Source: Silene latifolia
Lineage: Eukaryota > Streptophyta > Magnoliopsida > Caryophyllales > Caryophyllaceae
DNA: 64,000 bases
Assembly: GCF_048544455.1 (NCBI RefSeq)
Contig: NC_133531.1
Coordinates: forward strand, 66,316,099 to 66,380,098
Direction: 5' to 3'
In this document: one piece after another, positions 1 through 9,814 of the stretch
Numbering within the stretch: the first letter of the stretch is position 1
How the letters are laid out: each line of letters opens with the position of its first letter
The notes under the pieces: generated by a model
Databases searched by the model: none
What the model saw: only the letters and a program-made list of their open reading frames with translations
What the model was told of the DNA's origin: nothing
Translations under genes and position numbers: made by a program

Positions 1-540
1 TTCTATTTCCATCTTTAATTGTTGTTTGAATTAGCATAATGTTTATTGTTGTGTTTGTGTTTCTCTCTTCAATTGTTTATATGTCTCTTGTTAACATGAG
101 TGAGTAGATCCTTTTAGGGTTTAGGGGGATCTTGAGTAGGCTTTGGATGATGATTGTGGGTAATTGACATATAGGTTTTAAGTAAAGGTTTGGGTTTTAC
201 ATATATGCACTTAAGGTGTTTGATGAAAGGTGCAAGTGAAAGCTCATTCCTTTTATTGATTTTTCCTTGATGTTTCCTTGCATGAGAGTCATAAGAGATG
301 TTGATAGTTTATATGTGAAGGGTTGGAAACAAAGTGAAGACTTTGTGGAGGATTCTTGGATGCTAAGAAATTGGCATCTAAACCTACACCGAACCACTAC
401 CCTAGACCTGGTCAACCCCAATTTCTCATCCATTCTACTCGGGTGAACCCAAAGACCCTATTTTTCTCTTAAAAGATTACAAATCTTTTGTTTACATTGC
501 TCTAGTTTGTCTTAGTTGTTGGTAAAAATCCCGACTTTTA

Positions 541-571
541 CACTACAAAAAGAATTAAAACAGGCGACCGA
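541..571 (+). repeat. CACTA left terminal inverted repeat
   Basis: The 31 bp start with CACTACAAAAAG and end with AACAGGCGACCGA. They pair with 3612-3642 with only a few mismatches. Confidence 0.92.
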
Positions 572-965
572 TTTTGGCGACTGAAATCAGTCGCTAAAAT
601 CAATTTGGCGACTGATTTCAGTCACCAAACGTCAGTCGCAGACTTTAGTCGCCTTTTCTAACTTTGGCGACTAATGACGGTCGCCAAATTTAGCGACTGA
701 CAAATCAGTCGCCAAATGACAAAAATAGCGACTGAAATGGTAGTCGCCAAGATTTGAGGTAGTCGCCAAATTGGCGACTGAATTTCAGTCGCTAAATGTG
801 GTATTAGTCGCCAAATTTGGGTGACGTAGCCAATATCACTGAGCAAATTTGGCGACTGAATAAGGGCTTTGGCGACTGAACTTCAGTCGCCATTTTGGCG
901 ACTACTCTTAATCAGTCGCCAATTTGGCGACTGAAATTCAGTCGCCAAATCCCTTTTCAGTCGCC
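563..965. repeat. CACTA left subterminal palindrome array
   Basis: Around twenty copies of TTGGCGACTGA or its inverse TCAGTCGCCAA in both orientations. Many are joined back to back as AGTCGCCAAATTTGGCGACT. Such subterminal arrays are the known binding sites for the small CACTA transposase protein (TNPA type). Spacing is irregular, so this is not a satellite or CRISPR. Confidence 0.88.
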
Positions 966-1307
966 AAAGCCACTGTATGTTTTGTTGGTTTTTTTCGTTT
1001 TCATTGCTAGCCAAATATTTACAACCTGCATACAAACCGATGTTCCACAACGCCATACATCCCAAATTTCAACACACACAACACCATACATTTCAACCCA
1101 ACACCTCCCATTTTCTCAAACTTCATTTCATATATTGAAAATGAAAGTTTTACAAGCTAAGCTATTTTAATGTTCAAGTCTAAAGTTCAAATTTTACAAG
1201 CTTACATGCTAAAATCATCTTACTTGGAAGCCAACACCGTCTCCACTCCCCCCTTGTGGACCATGCGGATCATTTGGATCGTAGTTGGGTCTAGGTCCAG
1301 GGTTACA

Positions 1308-2098
1308 ACCTTACCACCAATTCTCAAACATTTCCATTCTTTCCTTCATTTGGCGGAATTCTTCATCACGTTTGGCTTCACGTTCATCACGCTCTCTTAC
1401 TTGAGCTTGAAGTTGACTAATAATTCCCGGTTGATACGTGTTGCTGGGAATTGTTGAAGTCGATCTCCTACACGTTTTCTCATAGAAAGCCGGTGTTGAA
1501 CTTCCGGTACCATACACGTGCCCTTTCTTGAAGCCATTCACCAACTCATACCATATGTCATTATCCGGTTTTTCTGGATTGGCGGCTTTTTCTTGTTCAA
1601 ATGCTTCCTACAATATTAAACAAATGGTTGTAAGTTAATATGGTAACCACCTTATATACGACATTTTAAAAGAGAATAAATTAACAAAAATTAAGTGTTA
1701 GGGAAAACTTACATATAATTGCTTGTCTTTTGGCTTAGTCCAACTTCTAACCCCTTTGTGGTCAACCCTGGAATGCGTGTCCAGAAACGGTTCGATCGTC
1801 GCAATCGGCTTTGACTTCTTCTTTCCTTTATGAATGAAAAAAAAACATACATATTAGAAAATCAACAAAAAATCTAACATAAAATAAACATGTTGCATTG
1901 AAAACCAAAAAAAGTGTGAAATAATAGCCAAACTTATACCCAATACACGATCCCAGAACGATCGTGAACCCGCGTAATGAGTAGGCTCGTTCACGGCATC
2001 TTCCTTTCCTCCTTTTTTGTTGAGGGATGCTTGCTTAGACTTCTTCTGAAAAGCTTCACTTTTGGTATGCTTTATTAAGCCTTCATACTTGTCACCTG
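1308..2098 (-). pseudogene. Transposase_24-like fragment inside the CACTA element
   Basis: Minus-strand reading gives three coding pieces (about 2098-1940, 1830-1710 and 1607-1311) separated by apparent introns. A GT donor lies at about 1709 and an acceptor reading ATTGTAG at about 1608-1614. Visible phrases include PTHYAGSRSFWDRV, then NPEKPDNDIWYELVNGFKKG followed by HVYGTGSS, then a charged coiled-coil tail rich in Arg and Glu ending ENWW and a stop. This pattern is that of the plant Ptta/En/Spm family (Transposase_24), an accessory CACTA ORF and not the catalytic transposase. The 5' part of the gene is absent, so the piece is a remnant. The family call is from remembered motif style. Confidence 0.6.
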
Positions 2099-2711
2099 CA
2101 ATTACAGATATGAAATCATAACTAATAAGTTACTGATATTATTTATAATATAAGAGAGTATATGTAGAATATACATCTATGTAGAATAAATAATTACTCC
2201 ACATATACATGTATTCGGAGAACATTAAAGGGATCGTCACCAAACTCATTCCTCATTAATAAATCACAAGTACGTGTTTACTACCTAAATGACTTGAAAC
2301 GTACAAAGACAGACCCAAAATGGGGACTATTCAAGAATTAATCCTAATGAGTAATTCTTGAACGGGTACTAAGTCAACATCAAATCAAACAACAACACAA
2401 TCAACTACTAAATTAATTAAGTCAATCAATAGCACAATTCAACAACATAATAAAGGTTTCTATCCTAAAGTCCGTAGCATAATTTGAACTAAAATTAGTA
2501 AATTTAAAAGGTAACTGGTAAGAGGAGGTTACCTAATCAAGTAAAAGCAAAATGAAAAGAAAACAAGAAGCAACGGCTACTAGCGTGCGGTGGTGCCTAG
2601 CAATGGTGACAACCCTGAAAAGAGAAAAGAAAAACAAAAAAACAAGGTTATTCAACCTCAATTCATCAATAACATGAATTATCAAACTAAATTTATCAAA
2701 ATCAAGTCCTA

Positions 2712-2926
2712 AAGAAGGTTTCACTTAGCTAATAGCTAATTTCTCTTAATCCAAAAGACGGTTCCACTTAGCTAATTCCATTAATGCAAAAGACGGTTTC
2801 ACTTAGCTTAATATTAATAATAATACGACGGTTTCACTTAACTTGGTAATAATAATAATAATAATATTAATTAAGACGGTTCCACTTAGCTTAATACTAA
2901 TGATTATGAGACGGTTTCACTTAGCT
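2712..2926 (+). repeat. Six dispersed copies of AGACGGTTTCACTTAGCT
   Basis: Copies begin near 2712, 2756, 2790, 2827, 2874 and 2908 and alternate between GGTTTCAC and GGTTCCAC. The spacers are AT-rich, including an AAT microsatellite at about 2847-2866. No ORF crosses the block. It lies in the internal part of the CACTA element. Confidence 0.8.
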
Positions 2927-3240
2927 ACCAACACCAAACACCACCTCACGACCCACCCCAACCACGCCCACCACGGCCCACCCACGGCCGACCGCCACCC
3001 ACCGAACCACCCCCACCCATAACCCTAAACCAAGACAAAAACCCCCTTAATCATTCCCTTTTAATTCAAACACAAATTAAACTAAATCTAACTACAAATT
3101 AAACTAAATCTAACTACAAATTAATCAAACATACTAACTACAAATAAATCTAACCAACTAACCACAAATTAATCAAACTAACAACAAATTAATCTAACAA
3201 AATAAACTAATTAAACTGAAATTAAACAAAAACAACTAAC
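2927..3240. repeat. C-rich tract then AT-rich tandem CTAACTACAAATTAA units
   Basis: 2930-3025 is a CCACC/CCACGGCCC-rich pyrimidine-biased tract. 3066-3200 repeats CTAACTACAAATTAA-like units five or more times. No coding sequence is seen. Together with 2712-2926 this fills the gene-free interior of the CACTA element. Confidence 0.6.
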
Positions 3241-3406
3241 CTAATTAAAGAGGGTGGATGTGGCGGTGGAAATGACGGTGAAAATGGCGGTGGAAGGGTG
3301 GTTGTGTGGTGTTGTTTGTTGGTTGTGTCGTCGCCGCTGTTTCGTCGCTCTCCCTTTTTTTTTCGTAAAGAGTAAAGTAGAAGAGAGGCTGGTTTCTATT
3401 AAAAAA

Positions 3407-3620
3407 TTTGGCGACTGAAATTCATTTTGGCGACTGAATTCCAGTCGCCAAATTGGCGACTACCCATAAATCAGTCGCCAAATTTAAAATCTCGGTCGCC
3501 ACGTTTGATTCCCTTTTTAAAAAAGACAGTCGCCAGATTGGCGAATGATTTCAGTCGCCAGTTTGAAAATCAGTCGCCAATTTGGCAACTACATCTATCA
3601 GTCGCCAAATTTCGGTCGCC
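3407..3620. repeat. CACTA right subterminal palindrome array
   Basis: Same GGCGACTGA/TCAGTCGCC units as the left array, in both orientations, about ten copies within 215 bp of the right end. Presence at both ends supports a transposase-binding role. Confidence 0.88.
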
Positions 3621-3642
3621 TGTTTTAGTTTTTCTTGTAGTG
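3612..3642 (-). repeat. CACTA right terminal inverted repeat
   Basis: Reverse complement starts CACTACAAGAAAAAC and ends AACAGGCGACCGA, matching the left terminus. The TTA duplication follows directly. Confidence 0.92.
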
Positions 3643-3787
3643 TTATTTGCTTGACTAAAATTTGATTTAAACGAATTAAAGTACAACTCCACCCTATCCT
3701 CGTGGTTCGACCCTAATTATACTACTATAATTGGGTTATTTACAAATAGTTTTTGGTGCGAGAATTGACGGCAAAACTCAATCATCA

Positions 3788-5074
3788 GAATAGTTGAGAA
3801 AAGAATTTTGAAATAATATGTTTATTCTATTATTAGCATGTGGATTGGGTGTTGTGTTTTTAATACCATAATTCTCTCTAATTTTCGACTTATGAGTGAG
3901 AGAACAGACTATATAATGGATGGGAGCTTCAGCTGTGATTGTTGTGTTGTCATATTTTCATATACATTTTGTTAATGAGGCATGGTTGCTGGAGTACTTT
4001 CGGGAATTGAGTTGGATAAATTATTTGTTGACATAGTCGTGGCAAGTAGTCAGCGGAATATGTGTCTTACTTAGCTAGAAGTTGTAAGTAGTTCATAATC
4101 TTTGTCAACGCAGGATGGATGTAGTGTTGGGGATGAGTACAATGTTAATGTATGAACGGGTTTATTAACGATAAAAGTGAACTTTTGAGGATTTCTTTAG
4201 TATGTAATAATTTTTTGTCGTGTGATATGTTGTTGATATAAGTGCGTGAATCACGGAGAGTGTTATTGGGTCGAAGTGTTAAAGAGTTAAAGTAGTGGAT
4301 AATGTAAAGGATTTGATAATAATCTTAGGTGGTGAGAGGGATGATTGGAGGCATGGAATTTGTTAGACGATTGGATATAGGAGTATTTATCAGTGTTGAT
4401 GTTAAGACTATACTGATTATCAGTGTCATGAGATGGGAATAATGGAAGAGAATAGCTAAGGATCTACTACCGGTTGGGTTACAAGGACATAACATTTAAC
4501 TTAAGAGGAGTAGCATGCTACAATGCGTTGATAGTTCTACATTTTGTGGTATATTACGAGGTTTTGAGTCTTCGTGTAGAAGTAACTATTAAGGATGGAC
4601 TTGTGGGTTGATATCGTTAAAAGTAAGGGTTGTGCTCGTTGTATTATATATTTGAAAAGAATGGACATAGAGTGATGTTGTAGGTGAGTATGATTGTGAT
4701 AGTGTTGACGGTTGTGGGTAGTGACGGTTATGAGTGTGAGCGAACTTCGAGGACTAAGTTCATTTTATGGGTGGTAGAATGTAACGTTTCATTTTGGTGG
4801 TCGTTCTCGCTTGGCAGATTGTGTTGGTATTGGAGTTGTTTGTGAGCGGTATGTTATTAAGACAGTGTTAGCGGCGCGTTGGTACTTGTGTTGTTGGTAT
4901 TCGATAGTATTATGGTATTAGGTAAGCTATACTATGGTTGATGCAATATTGTGAGTTGTTTTGTTATGATAGGCGTTGTTAGTTGAGTTGGTGTCGAGAT
5001 GGAGGAAGATAGTTTGAGTTGTGTAGAGGTAAATGCAAACTTCGAGGATGAAGTTCATTTTAAGGGGGGAAGAC
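3788..5074 (+). other. Gene-free 3' tail of a Tekay-like element
   Basis: No ORF of note. The last 40 bases (AACTTCGAGGATGAAGTTC, then TTTTAAGGGGGGAAGAC) are the typical chromovirus 3' tail with its polypurine tract, placed directly before an LTR start. A similar phrase occurs earlier at 4749-4790, ending GTGGTAGAATGTAAC, as though an older tail and LTR start were duplicated or truncated. The remainder is GT-rich degenerate sequence without recognisable domains. Confidence 0.5.
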
Positions 5075-6472
5075 TATAATACTACGCATTTCTGGAATTT
5101 CGTACTCGGTCGAGTAGGTGACGAACTCGACCGAGTGGGCTGTACTCGGTCGAGTACCGTGGACAAAGTGGATATGTAAATTCGGGAAAGTTTCTGATTT
5201 GGGTCACTCGACCGAGTTGATGATGCACTCGGTCGAGTAGAGTCTACTCGATCGAGTGAGTTGTGACACTCGACCGAGTGTCCGGTCTGGATTCGTATTT
5301 TGCGCGGTCTGATTAGAGTGATTAGGGAGTTACTTAATTAGATAATCAGTTTCGTTAAATCATTTCTAACCGTAAAACATTTCTCTAAATTCTCCCTAAT
5401 CACGCTAATCATCATCCAAGCCTTGATTTAACAATTTTTGGTCTCGGGATTCGTTCTTCCTTGTGTCTACTGCATTGTAAGTCTTAGTTTTCACTCTTAT
5501 TGCACTTTGTACTCTCTTAACCCTAGGTTTGCTTAATTGGGGGGATTTTGATGGTATTATTGTAGTATGATTATAGTAATGGTAGTGTATTGATTATTGT
5601 ATAGGTGGGGATTTTATAAAGGAGTATTTTTAGTTGATTGCATGCTAATTGGATTGTGAATAAGGTAAGGTTTCCCTACTCAGTATAGTTTGTGATTGAT
5701 TGTATTGTTGTGATTGTTTGTCATTGTGATGATATTATCGTGGTTCTTGAGATTGTTTGATGTTGGAGAAGTTGATATGGATATTGTAGAGCCATATCGA
5801 GAGATGGTTTCACCCCCATGTTTCGCCCATTGTGACTCCCGTCACAAGGGGGATATGCACATTAATGAGTCGGGTTTGCTCATTGCGATGAGCGGGAATT
5901 TTGATGTTAAGTGTTGTGGTCCGATATCGACGGGGGTGGGTTACCTTTTGCGATAGGAACCCGGCTACCCGTTGCGATGAGAGCCATTGGTTACTATGAA
6001 GATCGAAGTTGATGGGAGTCGGTATTGATATGTATGCTTTGATGTTTCTACTGTACCTGGTTGTTCTTATTTTCATTATATTTTGTTGCTGACTTGTGTG
6101 GTGTGTCGTGTGTTCCTTTCTGCTATGTGTCTGCGGTGATCCATTTGATATTGCGGGCAAATGGTGAGCAGGTAGTCTTATTAGATGTTGATGGTTGCTG
6201 AGAGCTCTGACTGGGGTCCTTGGAAGGAGCGAGTCCCCGCTGGGTTCCACTTAGTTCAGACTCTACAAGTTTTGGTTTACTTGTAACTTCCGCTATAAGT
6301 TTTCATTTAGTCTGGAGTTGTAGTTTGTATTCTTTCTTATTGAGTTAATAAGGTTGTAATCGTTCTTTCATTGTCAATTTTATATGTACTCCCTCTGGCA
6401 TCCGAGATGGTAGCATCCCTACTTACTAAGGAAGGTCTGGCTGAAGGCTCTTTGGTAAATAGGGGTGTTACA
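5075..6472 (+). repeat. LTR of a Tekay-like gypsy element
   Basis: Starts TATAATACTACG (the canonical TG start decayed to TA) directly after a polypurine tract and ends GGGGTGTTACA. The 3' part contains the block CCGAGATGGTAGCA, also present in the LTRs ending at 44121 and 49284. Length is 1398 bp. Since an internal tail precedes it, it reads as a 3' LTR, and it sits against gag-protease sequence of another element (Tekay-1). The left end of its own element is not identified in the window. Confidence 0.75.
5103..5281. repeat. Array of ACTCGGTCGAGT palindromes in the LTR
   Basis: Seven copies of ACTCGGTCGAGT, ACTCGACCGAGT or ACTCGATCGAGT lie within about 180 bp near the LTR start. Each is an imperfect or perfect palindrome centred on a CG-containing core. 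Spacing is irregular. Confidence 0.85.
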
Positions 6473-7795
6473 AACTGCTCCAGCTAGCATAGTTCAGAAC
6501 GATAGAAATCCGAGTGGGAAGTTGTTCATGAAGGGGAAAGAAGCTGTGGAGAATGATGTCCATGTAGTCGCGAGTACATTTCTAATCAACTTTGTACCAT
6601 CTTTTATTTTATTTGATTCGGGAGTGACCCATTCTTTAATATCTAGTGAACATGCTAGGACTCTCGAGTTTACCGAAAATGAGATGATAAGAGATGATGT
6701 TATTATACCTTCTAGGGAATCAGTTAAGTATCATAAAGTGTACAAAGATGTATCAATTCTAGCTGGGAAGGTTATGTTTTCTTCAAACCTTATAGACTTT
6801 CCTTTGGGGGGGGGGGGGTGAAATAATACTTGGGATGGACTGGTTAAGTGCATATAGAGCCCACATTGGCTGTTACCAAAATAAAGTGTCTATAAGAGGG
6901 TCTAAGGGAGTTAGAGTGTCTTACAAGGGGTTTCTATTAAACCAAGGGTTAAGCTTATATCAAGAGTACCTTAAAATCTTGCTGGAAAAAAGGGATGCCC
7001 GATGATTCTATGTCATGTATGGGATATGAGTATTGAGATACCAAGAGCGGCAGATATAGCTATGGTGAATGAGTTTAAAGACGTATTCCCTGAGGAAATT
7101 CCTGGTTTACCACCAAAGAGGGATCTAGATTCCAGCGTGGAGTTAAGGTTGGGTACGGGACCTATCTCTAAGGCTCCTTATTGTATGGGACCTAAAGAGT
7201 TGTAGGAGTTGAAGAAACAGTTAGAGGAGTTGCTAGACAAGGGGTATATTAAGCTGAGTGTATCGTCTTGGGGTGCACCAGTTCTATTTTTAAAGAAGAG
7301 GATGGGAGTTTAAGCCTTTGCATCGACTACTGAGAGTTGAACAATGTCACAATCAAGAACAAATATCCTTCACCATGCATTGATGATCTCTTTGACCAAT
7401 TGAGTGGATTTGTGCTATTTTCCAAGATTGATTTGAGGTCGGGATACCATCATCTGAGGATAAAAGATGAGGTATACCAAAGACAACATTCAGAACTCGA
7501 TATGGACACTACGAGTTTGTGGTCATGCCTTTTAGGTTAATGCACTGGCAGTGTTTATTGATCTTATAAACCGGGTATTTAGTCCTATCTTGACCAATTC
7601 GTCATTATCTTTATTGATGACACTTTGGTATACTCAAAAAACAAGGAAGAGCATGCAGAGCACCTGAGAGTTGTACTGCAAACTCTAAGGGATAATCAGC
7701 TATATGCTAAGTTGAGAAAGTGTGAATTCTGGTTAGAGAAGGTTGCCTTTTTGGGGCATGTTGTATCCAAAGAAGGGGTTTTTGTTGGTCTTAGT
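6473..7795 (+). pseudogene. pol: Tekay-1 gag end, protease and first part of reverse transcriptase
   Basis: The aspartic protease is recognised by FDSGVTHSLIS near 6615-6650, a variant of the retroviral DSG active site. A run of G at 6808-6819 breaks the frame after it. The reverse transcriptase start reads EFKDVFPEEIPGLPPKRDLD, and later come [14 protein letters not shown] and the catalytic box FIDD (about 7605-7616). Nonsense codons include TAG at 7203 (expected CAG) and TGA at 7331 (expected CGA). The sequence is cut after about 7795 by the copia element inserted at a TTAGT target and resumes at 16862. It cannot encode a working enzyme. Confidence 0.88.
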
Positions 7796-9050
7796 TGAAG
7801 GAAATGTAAATTCATATACATATTAACATACTCATATATGTCATAATAAATTTGTCATAAAATTAAATACGGATTTTATGCATGCAAACAATATAACAAA
7901 GAGAAGAAATCATGTTCTTACAATGAGTATTTCGGTTTTATTGGGCACAAAAGAAATCTCCTTTTCTTTTGTTCTTGAGCTTTCCTTATGGATGAACCAA
8001 GATCCAAGTGTAGGATCTCTCCCTAAGCTTTATACCCAAGGCTTTCTCTTAATTTAATTAATATTACAAATACTAGTATAATATTAATCTTGTGAAAAAT
8101 TTGAACCAAAAATGTTTGGTTTTAAGCTCTCAAAACCGGTTGAGAGAAGAGAAGAGGAAGAGAGATTATTTTGTCTCACTAAAATAATTTTATGATAAGA
8201 ATGAATTATCTTTTTTTCCACACACTACTCCATATAGTGAATAATAGAAAAATAAGAAAAAGAACCCTTGTTCTTTTTTATGTAGAACCGGGTAGGGTGA
8301 AGGGAATTGGCCTATGCATGGCCTTTGTGCTCTTACACAAAAGGCACTAGGTATGCATGCCTAAATTAGAGTAATTATCATTATGCTTACCACTAACTTA
8401 AACAAACACAATATTTGTTTAAACAACTTCCCATTTTCGGCACATATGATAATATGAGATCCATATTATTTTTGTCAAATGTCAATATGTCACATGTCAT
8501 ATGTGACATAAATTTGTTATGTAATTTTTAACATGTTAAAAATCAACGTATTAATAAAAATACGTCACATACAAAAATCGACTTAGTAATTTCATAATTA
8601 CTTGTGCCAAAATATTTTACCAATTTATAAATCGTATTTATAATAATTCATTCAAATTTAATTGTTTCTGTAAACAATAATTTCATCCGAGTAATGATAC
8701 AATTCGATTACTCGGACAAGTATCTCATTTAATCACATTTCAATTTGATACGTAAATTTTACTTCCAAAATCGTCCGTCAATTTTTCAAGTAATTTAATT
8801 AACTCGTAACATTATACGATTAATTAAATGATCAATTAAGAGTGTTGCCCTATAGGTATGACCTAGGGGGTCAACTGATCACCACCGTCGCACAAACGAT
8901 AATGTCAAACTCTAGTCACCCAATCATTACCGATATATGTTGACCGAGTTGAAAGTATAAATACTTCCCAATTGTATTCTTTAAAATGAGATTTAATAAT
9001 GATATTTAAATCATGTGATCGCACTATTGTTGAGGACACTTTTCCCAACA
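7796..9050 (-). repeat. Copia-1 3' LTR
   Basis: Plus-strand sequence starts TGAAGGAAATGTAAA and ends TTTTCCCAACA, so the LTR reads TGTTGGG to TTCA on the minus strand. Length is 1255 bp, near-identical to 15606-16856 with small indels (for example near 8290 and 8720). It is followed at 9051 by the inverse of the purine stretch AAGTGGGAGAT. Confidence 0.95.
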
Positions 9051-9814
9051 ATCTCCCACTTGTCCTCGACAAGTGTGCGTCACCAATTCTCTTGTCCTAT
9101 TACTATCTCCCACTCAATGCAAGGTGTCTTTGGGTCGTACTTGCAAGTGATCATATCGAGAGTGGTTTCCTCGATCCGGAGAATAAGCGATTGACCAGGA
9201 CTTATCTATCATAGATACTTTTCCGAGCGTGGCCACGCATTTCGATTCATTACTCCTCGAGTGGCCCCGAGATATTGTTATAACCCTGACTAGGGGTGGA
9301 CAATTCCTATCGCACTCATTCCCTTCGACTAGCCTGACCATCATAACCCAAAATATGCCCATTTGACCCCATTTACGAAGGTCGTAGTAACAAAAATCAA
9401 AGTTAATCTGAAACTGTGCCATCTTAGGCGAATAGTCTTTAGTCAAAAGAATCGACTCATTCGAATACTATAGTAGCTCTCGCCACGACCAGGCTATATA
9501 AATTTGCCAGAACTCTATAAGCGGTCATAAGGCCCGACAAAATGTTCCTAACAGTCTGCCTATGTGATCGACTAGTCATCTCACATGACTCTATGGCACT
9601 TGAACTTGCCATCAATCGCCTCACACTCTAGTCACTTCGAGACGTCACCTCATACAAGTGACTATGGGCAAATACTATGTTAATCCGCGTTCACTTTAAC
9701 GGGGTTCAATTGTCTCTACAACCCGTTTGGATGTAACAAAGTATAAATGAAAGATAAAAGACAAATGTGATTATGAACATGAACAAAAACAACACTTTTA
9801 TTTCATTTCAAAAT
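9051..9814 (-). other. Copia-1 3' untranslated region
   Basis: About 760 bp between the end of RNase H and the 3' LTR, without a coding ORF. It is the inverse counterpart of 24703-25444 in Copia-2, so it is a family trait. It ends at the polypurine stretch next to the LTR. Confidence 0.7.

Larger units (their letters stand above)
541..3642. mobile_element. Non-autonomous CACTA (En/Spm) DNA transposon
   Basis: The element begins CACTACAAAAAG and ends with the inverse, CTTGTAGTG. It is flanked by a perfect 3 bp duplication TTA (538-540 and 3643-3645), the CACTA-family target-site length. Total length is 3102 bp. Both ends carry dense subterminal repeats of a short palindrome. The interior holds only fragments of a Transposase_24-type ORF on the minus strand; there is no DDE transposase (TNPD-like) reading frame. 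It would therefore depend on an autonomous relative for movement. Confidence 0.93.
1..3787 (+). mobile_element. LTR-like retrotransposon end, split by a CACTA element
   Basis: Positions 1-540 and 3646-3787 join into one sequence once the CACTA element and one TTA copy are removed. The joined sequence has no ORF. Near its end it carries CCTCGTGGTTCGACCC, then a phrase ending CAATCATCA, which is the style of the 3' end of many plant gypsy and copia LTRs. The right edge at 3787 is inferred from that CA end. The left edge is outside the window. The superfamily cannot be fixed from this fragment. A pair of TTTAGGG units at 117-130 is too short to mean anything. Confidence 0.4.

Noticed and set aside
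117-130. Telomere-type TTTAGGG repeats
   Set aside because: Only two units, expected by chance in plant DNA.
563-965. Palindromic repeat array resembling a CRISPR or satellite
   Set aside because: Units occur in both orientations, spacing is irregular, and the array sits just inside CACTA termini with a mirrored array at the other end. It is a transposase-binding subterminal region.
6465-6475. Start of the Tekay-1 protease ORF at 6465
   Set aside because: The apparent start codon is the GTG of the preceding LTR terminus (GGTGTTACA). The real frame entered from gag, which is missing here.
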